Source: Myxococcales bacterium | Lineage (GTDB): Bacteria > Myxococcota > Bradymonadia > REDH01 | Direction of reading: 5' to 3' | NCBI GenBank assembly: GCA_018970625.1 | Contig: JAGWVZ010000164.1 | Location: 1 to 7,662 of the forward strand | DNA length: 7,662 bases | Shown here: positions 1-4,292 of the stretch, one piece after another | Layout of the letters: every line of letters starts with the position of its first letter | How positions within the stretch are numbered: the stretch's first letter is position 1 | The notes under the pieces: model-generated | Database searches by the model: none | The model's input: only the letters and a program-made list of their open reading frames with translations | Told to the model about the DNA's origin: nothing | Translations under genes and position numbers: made by a program

Positions 1-550
1 CCGGGTCAGCGGCAGGCAATCCTGCCTTACGGCGGGCGAGGGTCACGCCGAATTCAGCAACCTTGACCTGTCCGGCGCGCGAGATGGTGACGTTACTGGG
101 CGACAAATCGGTATGAATGACACCGAGTGACTGGCCACGTTCGTCGCGGCGCGCATGGGCATAGGCCAGCCCGGCGCAGATCTCCGCGACAATGAACGCT
201 GACAGGTCGTGCGGCAACGCTCGCCCTCCGTCGACGGCATGATCGACGAGCGTGGTGAGACCCACTCCGTCGATGAACTCCGACACGACGTAGAGCCTGC
301 CTTCGAGACGGCCCACGTCAAATACCTGTTCGACGTTGATGTGGTTGAGGCGCGATGCCAGCTGGAGCGCGTCCACCAGCGCAGCGTCGAGTTGTTCGGC
401 GTCGGCCGCGGGGAGGTCGGGAAAACGGATGGACACACTGCGGTTGCCATCGGCGACGGGCAGATAGCGGGCAATGAATCCGGCGGCGATTCCGGGCTCC
501 GTGTAACGGCTGAGCAGGGAATAGGGTCCCAGCTGTGCGAGGGGCGTCAT
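1..550 (-). CDS. Ser/Thr protein kinase-like protein, possible pseudokinase (5' part; runs off left edge)
   Basis: This is the N-terminal 183 residues of a Hanks-type kinase fold, open to the window edge. Seen: a hydrophobic N-lobe, the N-lobe helix followed by ASRLNH (65-70), the strand and hinge region LYVVSEFIDG (86-95), AYAHA (129-133), the catalytic loop IHTDLSPSN (145-153) and VKVAEFGV (162-169). The catalytic-loop Asp148 and Asn153 are kept. The Gly-rich loop is not recognisable, the usual VAIK Lys is Arg42 (VSIR), HRD reads HTD, and DFG reads EFG (Glu166). In active kinases the Lys and the DFG Asp position ATP and Mg, so activity is doubtful; this is inference. The ATG at 550-548 has GAAGG (complement of 557-561) 6 nt upstream, which supports the start. 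It is transcribed divergently from the biotin carboxylase gene. The C-lobe remainder and any sensor or membrane domain lie outside the window. Confidence 0.82.
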   Translation of the reverse strand, partial: MTPLAQLGPYSLLSRYTEPGIAAGFIARYLPVADGNRSVSIRFPDLPAADAEQLDAALVDALQLASRLNHINVEQVFDVGRLEGRLYVVSEFIDGVGLTTLVDHAVDGGRALPHDLSAFIVAEICAGLAYAHARRDERGQSLGVIHTDLSPSNVTISRAGQVKVAEFGVTLARRKAGLPAADP

Positions 551-748
551 GAAGTGCCTTCGGGTCGGGGTCCAGACAGCAGACAGGTGGTTACCACGCG
601 TGAGCGGCGGGGACAATCAGGAGGTCGGCCCTTTGATTCGGCAAGGCTGCGCAGGGCGGTGGTCGTGACAGGATTGTAGGGAGCATTGACGGTGGATGCG
701 GATTCCGGCAAAGCCGCGCGCCGTTCACCCGTGCAACGAAGGTGTTGG
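551..748. other. Divergent intergenic region between kinase-like gene and biotin carboxylase gene
   Basis: These 198 bases separate two genes read in opposite directions, so promoters for both should lie here. I could not find a convincing -35/-10 pair for either strand. TTGATT at 633-638 and TTGACG at 687-692 are -35-like but have no good -10 at 16-18 nt. Open frames crossing the region do not resemble proteins. An upstream ATT or ACG start could extend the carboxylase frame to about 686, but that extension has no family resemblance. Confidence 0.5.
738..742 (+). promoter_or_regulatory. Shine-Dalgarno sequence of biotin carboxylase gene
   Basis: GAAGG lies 6 nt before the ATG at 749-751. 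It helps choose this start over upstream in-frame starts, because the protein from Met749 begins with the family-typical MFRKVLIANRGEIA. The divergent kinase-like gene has the same GAAGG at the same 6-nt spacing. Confidence 0.6.
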
Positions 749-2245
749 ATGTTCCGTAAAGTTCTGATTGCCAACCGCGGCGAGATTGCGGTGCGCGTGA
801 TGCGCACTCTGCGAGAAATGGGCATTGGCTCGGTCGCTGTGTACAGCGAGGCTGATCGTCATGCCGTTCATGTCCGGTATGCGGATGAAGCGTATTGCGT
901 AGGGCCGGCGGCCAGCCGTGAGTCGTATCTTCGTCAGGATCGGATTCTGGAAGTGGCTCGCATCTCTGGCGCGCAGGCGATCCATCCCGGCTACGGCTTT
1001 CTGAGCGAGAACGCTTCGTTTGCGCGGGCGTGCGCCGAGGCTGGTATTGTGTTTATTGGTCCGCCGCCAGAAGCGATCGAGGCGATGGGCGAGAAAACCC
1101 GGGCGCGCCGCGCGATGATCGCGGCAGGCGTGCCGGTTGTTCCGGGCACGGAGTATGCGATCGAGTCGCCTGAAGAGGCGCTGGGGTACGCGAAGAAGAT
1201 CGGCTTCCCCGTGTTGGTGAAAGCCGCTGCGGGTGGCGGTGGTAAAGGCATGCGTCGTGTGGACTCGGCCGAGCAGTTTCTGGATGCATTCGCCGGCGCG
1301 CAGCGCGAGGCGGCGAACGCATTCGGCGATCCGTCGTGCTACGTCGAAAAGTATGTCCTTCAGCCCAAGCACGTGGAAATTCAGGTGCTTGCTGACACCC
1401 ATGGTAACGTGATTCACCTGTTTGAACGCGACTGCAGCGTGCAGCGCCGGCACCAGAAGGTGGTGGAAGAGTCGCCCTGTCCGATCATCCGTGACGACGT
1501 TCGCCAGCGCATGGGCGCGGTCGCGGTGCAGGCGGCCCGCGCGGTGAACTACGTGGGGGCCGGCACGTGCGAGTTCCTGCTGGATGTGAATCAGGACTTT
1601 TACTTCCTCGAGATGAACACCCGCCTTCAGGTAGAGCACCCGGTGACCGAGATGGTGACCGGTGTGGACCTCGTGGAAGAGCAGATTCGTATCGCCTGGG
1701 GCATGCCCATGAAGCCGTCGCAGGAGACGCTTCGTCAGACGGGTCATGCGATCGAAGTGCGTATCTACGCGGAAGATCCAAAGAACAATTTCCTGCCTTC
1801 TCCGGGGCTGATTACTCGGCTTCAGCCTCCGACGGGTCCCGGTGTGCGCGATGACAGCGGCTATTGCAGCGGATCCGAGGTGAGCCTGCACTATGACCCG
1901 ATGGTCGCGAAGTTCATCGTGCACGGGTCGGACCGTGAGCACGCGAGAAAGCGGCTGCTGCGCTGTCTGGACGAGTATGTCGTTCACGGGATCGAGAACA
2001 ACATCGAGTTCCTGAAGAAGTGTCTGGTGGTGCCTGAGTTTGTCGAGGGGCACTACGACACGGGCATGATTGGCCGTATGTCTGACCTTGGCGAAGACGC
2101 GACGCCCGAAGCGCTGGATATCGCGGCGGCGGCGCTGTTCGCGGCGCTCACAGCTGCTCCGGCTGCGGTGCCTTCGGCGGGTGAGTCGGGCGCAGGTTCG
2201 CGATGGGCCACTCACTCGCGTCTTCGCGGAGTGGGTCGCCTTTGA
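749..2245 (+). CDS. accC: Biotin carboxylase subunit of an acyl-CoA (acetyl-/propionyl-CoA) carboxylase
   Basis: This 498-residue cytoplasmic enzyme uses ATP and bicarbonate to carboxylate biotin held on a carrier protein. Seen in order: N-terminal Rossmann-like domain (FRKVLIANRGEIA, then HPGYGFLSEN), ATP-grasp domain with KAAAGGGGKGMR (158-169), HVEIQVLAD (from His208), RRHQKVVEE (Lys237), Glu275, and EMNTRLQVEHPVTE (Glu288, Asn290, Arg292), then the C-terminal domain with EVRIYAEDP (Arg338). All these catalytic or ATP/Mg-binding residues of the known AccC enzymes are present, several at identical numbers to E. coli AccC, so it should be active. The body is family length (about 450 residues); a low-complexity Ala-rich tail with a final SRW...R...GR segment follows, as in some PccA-type BC proteins. 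The carrier-protein gene starts 72 nt downstream, in the same direction. Whether the final substrate is acetyl-CoA or propionyl-CoA cannot be read from this subunit. Confidence 0.95.
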   Translation: MFRKVLIANRGEIAVRVMRTLREMGIGSVAVYSEADRHAVHVRYADEAYCVGPAASRESYLRQDRILEVARISGAQAIHPGYGFLSENASFARACAEAGIVFIGPPPEAIEAMGEKTRARRAMIAAGVPVVPGTEYAIESPEEALGYAKKIGFPVLVKAAAGGGGKGMRRVDSAEQFLDAFAGAQREAANAFGDPSCYVEKYVLQPKHVEIQVLADTHGNVIHLFERDCSVQRRHQKVVEESPCPIIRDDVRQRMGAVAVQAARAVNYVGAGTCEFLLDVNQDFYFLEMNTRLQVEHPVTEMVTGVDLVEEQIRIAWGMPMKPSQETLRQTGHAIEVRIYAEDPKNNFLPSPGLITRLQPPTGPGVRDDSGYCSGSEVSLHYDPMVAKFIVHGSDREHARKRLLRCLDEYVVHGIENNIEFLKKCLVVPEFVEGHYDTGMIGRMSDLGEDATPEALDIAAAALFAALTAAPAAVPSAGESGAGSRWATHSRLRGVGRL

Positions 2246-2288
2246 CGTTTCGTTGACCTCCCGGGAGTGGCTGGTCGAATTTCTCTTC

Positions 2289-2302
2289 AAGTGCCTGCAC
2301 TT
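2289..2302. repeat. 14-bp perfect palindrome upstream of the carrier-protein gene
   Basis: AAGTGC-CT-GCACTT is a perfect inverted repeat centred about 22 nt before the carrier-protein ATG, inside the 72-nt gap after the carboxylase gene. Its form would suit a dimeric repressor site or a small mRNA hairpin (only a 2-nt loop, so the latter would have to open slightly). TTGAC occurs three times in the same gap (2242, 2253 and 2302). No function can be assigned from sequence. Confidence 0.35.
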
Positions 2303-2317
2303 TGACTCTGGTGCATC

Positions 2318-2842
2318 ATGTCAACATCAAGCCGTTTCGTTCAGCTGACTGGAAACAAGGAGCAACCGGCCATTCCGGTGACCGTAGAATCGGTGGGCGA
2401 CGACCGGTACCGGGTCACGGTGGGCGAGCAGACGCTCGAGTTGGACGCCTTTGTGGTGGATGGACGCCTTGCGTTGCGACACGGCGAGCGAAGCCTGGAT
2501 CTCTCCATTGAAAAGCGCGGTGACACCATCTTTGTGCCGGGTGCCCATGGCCGAGTTGCGGTTCAGCTTCAGGACGCGCGACTTTACGAGATGCTGTCGG
2601 TGCTGGGTCAGGCCGGCGGAGGTCTCCGGCCCGAGCTCATCAGCCCCATGGCCGGTAAGGTGGTGCTGGTTCGGGTTGCCGACGGGGAACAGGTGGGAGA
2701 GGGTCAGGCGCTGGTCATCATCGAGGCCATGAAGATGGAGAACGAGCTGCGCGCGCCAGCGCCCGTTCGGGTCCGGGAAGTGAAGGTCGTGGCAGGTCAG
2801 GTCGTGAGCCCCGGCGATGTGCTGATGACGTTTGACGTGTGA
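2318..2842 (+). CDS. Biotin carboxyl carrier protein (biotinyl-domain subunit of acyl-CoA carboxylase)
   Basis: This 174-residue protein carries carboxybiotin between the biotin carboxylase encoded just upstream and a carboxyltransferase encoded elsewhere. The C-terminal ~70 residues are a biotinyl/lipoyl-attachment domain: ISPMAGKVV (108-116), ADGEQVGEGQ, then EAMKMENEL (136-144), with Lys139 the predicted biotinylated residue, and closing VSPGDVLMTFDV. Residues about 18-90 are rich in alternating beta strands and resemble the BT-type linker domain found before the biotinyl domain in propionyl-CoA carboxylase alpha chains. That makes the gene pair look like a split PccA-type subunit rather than classical accB/accC order; this is inference. 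The start is fixed by an in-frame TGA at 2303-2305, leaving ATG 2318 as the only ordinary start, although no clear Shine-Dalgarno is visible. It is probably co-transcribed with the carboxylase and is followed by two inverted repeats. Confidence 0.92.
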   Translation: MSTSSRFVQLTGNKEQPAIPVTVESVGDDRYRVTVGEQTLELDAFVVDGRLALRHGERSLDLSIEKRGDTIFVPGAHGRVAVQLQDARLYEMLSVLGQAGGGLRPELISPMAGKVVLVRVADGEQVGEGQALVIIEAMKMENELRAPAPVRVREVKVVAGQVVSPGDVLMTFDV

Positions 2843-2855
2843 CCAAAATCGGCCG

Positions 2856-2881
2856 GTGAGCCCATAATGGGCTTGTCTCAC
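2856..2881 (+). terminator. Inverted repeat after the carrier-protein gene (possible terminator or processing hairpin)
   Basis: AGCCCA-TAA-TGGGCT (2859-2873) forms a 6-bp stem with a 3-nt loop, starting 16 nt after the carrier-protein stop. An alternative longer fold pairs GTGAG (2856-2860) with CTCAC (2877-2881) around the same CCCA/TGGG core. There is no T-tract after it, so it is not a canonical intrinsic terminator; it may stabilise the mRNA 3' end. Confidence 0.35.
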
Positions 2882-2896
2882 ACCGTCGCACGGTGT
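2880..2896 (+). repeat. Second inverted repeat just upstream of tRNA-Tyr
   Basis: ACACCG-TCGCA-CGGTGT is a perfect 6-bp stem with a 5-nt loop ending 18 nt before the mature tRNA-Tyr. It overlaps by two bases the outer arm of the preceding repeat. It sits where the tRNA promoter or 5' leader should be, so it could be a terminator stem, an operator or part of the leader. No T-tract follows. Confidence 0.35.
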
Positions 2897-2914
2897 ACGA
2901 CGACCGCCCCTCAT

Positions 2915-2997
2915 GGAGGGATGCCCGAGTGGTCAAAGGGAGCAGACTGTAAATCTGCCGGCTTATGCCTACGAAGGTTCAAGTCCTTCTCCCTCCA
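2915..2997 (+). tRNA. tRNA-Tyr (anticodon GUA)
   Basis: A complete class II cloverleaf can be folded by eye. Acceptor GGAGGGA (2915-2921) pairs with TCCCTCC (2990-2996), with discriminator A at 2997. The D stem is CCC/GGG; anticodon stem GCAGA/TCTGC (2942-2946 and 2954-2958) encloses the loop with anticodon GTA at 2949-2951. A long variable arm (GGC-TTAT-GCC, 2960-2969) and T arm GAAGG-TTCAAGT-CCTTC (2973-2989) follow. The long variable arm plus GTA anticodon identify bacterial tRNA-Tyr. CCA is not encoded (the next bases are TCG) and must be added by the CCA-adding enzyme. It lies 2 nt before tRNA-Thr and is presumably co-transcribed with it. Confidence 0.96.
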
Positions 2998-2999
2998 TC

Positions 3000-3071
<72 letters not shown>

Positions 3072-3112
3072 TTTCGGCAGCATCGCGAGTCGTCGCCAAC
3101 GCTTTTCTTCGC

Positions 3113-3137
3113 ACGCTGCGCTTCCGTCGCAGCGTTT
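3113..3137 (+). terminator. Hairpin downstream of the tRNA pair, candidate terminator
   Basis: ACGCTGCG (3113-3120) and CGCAGCGT (3128-3135) form a perfect 8-bp GC-rich stem with a 7-nt loop, followed by only a short TTTG. It lies 42 nt after the tRNA-Thr and would be suited to end the tRNA transcript, though the T-tract is weak. A second copy of the 3' arm, CGCAGCGT, at 3152-3159 could pair with the same 5' arm as an alternative. Confidence 0.45.
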
Positions 3138-3179
3138 GTAGGGTAACCCGCCGCAGCGTGGGCGTTCAGGCTCGTTCAG

Positions 3180-4202
3180 GTGTCCGTCTTGAATCCGTAT
3201 GATTCTGCTTCCTTGCCGGTAGCGCTCACTGTCGCGCCCGAGCGTTTGCGTTTGACCGCTCCGAGTGGACTGACGGTCAATGCCTGGCTGCTCCCGTCAT
3301 CGGAAGGGCCCGTCCTGGTGGACACCGGGTTCACGTACACCGTCGACAGTCTGCGGCAGCAGCTGGACCAGCGCGGCATTGCGCTGATGGACCTCGCAGC
3401 TGTTCTGTACACGCACACCCACGAAGACCACATGGGCGGCGGCGTGGTACTCGATGCTGAGCTGCGCGGACGCCACGTCGTCGCGTCAGGCACGCTGCCA
3501 GCCCAGGGCAACTATTTTGACTGGTATGACGCGCTCGAGCCCTGGGACGCATGGCTGACCCGGACGTTGCCCGAGGGTGGACTTCGCGACCTCATGCTCG
3601 CCGCGCGCGCCCGCCGTCACCGGCAACCCTGGCGGACGGGCGGAGACGGTTTTTTGCGGGATGTTCAATGGGTCAGTCCGCAGGGCACTTATACCGTGGG
3701 CGACCTCACATTTGAGCGTATCGACACGCCGGGTCATGACCCCTGGCATGTGGCGTGGAAAGAGCAGCGAACCGGCTGGTTGTTCGTGGGCGATACGTTG
3801 CTCGGCCTGCCGACGCCCATCATGGAGCCACTCCTGGATGACCTGACGCCCTATCGCGAGAGCCTTCGTCGTCTGAGTCGCATCGCGAATGTATCGCTGG
3901 TGCTTCCCGGGCATGGGCGGGTCTGGTCGTCGCTGTCCGAGGCCGTGACGCTGTCCTGGTCTCACGTTGAGCGGGTGGCGACGGCGGTTCGGGGCGCGTT
4001 GTCCCGTGGCCCCACCGATATCGGGGAAGTGGCTGCGTCGTTGCTGGACCCCGAGCATCCAGACCTGAAGCGAGGGTTTATCTGGATCAGTAACATTCAC
4101 GCCCAGCTTGCCGAGTGGCAGCGCATGGGGTTGTGCGCGGTGCGCGATGATCGTCTGTGGGTGCAAACAGGTGAGCTGCCTGTTGGTGAACACTTGTCGT
4201 AG
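3180..4202 (+). CDS. Metallo-beta-lactamase-fold hydrolase with C-terminal helical/winged domain
   Basis: This 340-residue soluble protein has no visible signal peptide or membrane segment. Metal ligands in order: H79-x-H81-x-D83-H84 (THTHEDHMGG), His186 in DTPGHDPWH, Asp205 in FVGDT, and His245 in LPGHG. DTG at 48-50 is the usual strand motif of the fold. With all ligands of a two-metal centre present it is probably an active hydrolase. Residues about 261-330 are helical and end in a winged-helix-like segment, as in LACTB2/MBLAC-type and glyoxalase-II-like members. The substrate is unknown: thioester, lactone, phosphodiester or RNA are all possible in this superfamily. An in-frame TAA at 3144-3146 bounds the start; GTG 3180 or TTG 3189 are the choices. 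It stands between the tRNA pair and tamA with gaps on both sides, so no operon partner points to a role. Confidence 0.85.
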   Translation: MSVLNPYDSASLPVALTVAPERLRLTAPSGLTVNAWLLPSSEGPVLVDTGFTYTVDSLRQQLDQRGIALMDLAAVLYTHTHEDHMGGGVVLDAELRGRHVVASGTLPAQGNYFDWYDALEPWDAWLTRTLPEGGLRDLMLAARARRHRQPWRTGGDGFLRDVQWVSPQGTYTVGDLTFERIDTPGHDPWHVAWKEQRTGWLFVGDTLLGLPTPIMEPLLDDLTPYRESLRRLSRIANVSLVLPGHGRVWSSLSEAVTLSWSHVERVATAVRGALSRGPTDIGEVAASLLDPEHPDLKRGFIWISNIHAQLAEWQRMGLCAVRDDRLWVQTGELPVGEHLS

Positions 4203-4292
4203 GCCGATTCGCGGGTAAGGTGCCTCGGCGCTGCGGTTCGGTTCTGAATCCGGCGACGGCTGCGTTGTACTGGCCAGGGATTCCGTTCGCCG
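4203..4292. other. Intergenic gap between hydrolase gene and tamA-like gene
   Basis: These 90 bases hold AGGGA at 4276-4280, 12 nt before the ATG at 4293, a somewhat distant Shine-Dalgarno. I found no persuasive promoter or terminator hairpin in the gap, so read-through from the hydrolase gene is possible. Confidence 0.4.

Noticed and set aside
209..679. Plus-strand open frame across the kinase-like gene start and the divergent intergenic region
   Set aside because: The minus-strand frame carries recognisable kinase motifs and a ribosome binding site; the plus-strand translation does not resemble any protein.
725..2290. Long minus-strand open frame (about 521 codons) opposite the biotin carboxylase gene
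   Set aside because: It lies exactly antisense to a gene with all catalytic motifs; its translation is Arg/His-rich with no family resemblance, as expected from codon bias in GC-rich DNA.
2160..2348. Possible frameshift at the end of the biotin carboxylase gene, continuing in another frame toward the carrier gene
   Set aside because: The catalytic domain is complete well before this point, the tail ends in a SRW...GR-like segment seen in related proteins, and the alternative frame is Arg-rich without family resemblance.
2832..2868. TTGACG ... CATAAT as a promoter for the tRNA pair
   Set aside because: The spacing is about 25 nt, far from the usual 16-18, and CATAAT is buried in the loop of an inverted repeat. 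A TTGTCT/TGTACG pair closer to the tRNA has a 15-nt spacer and is too weak to report as a feature.
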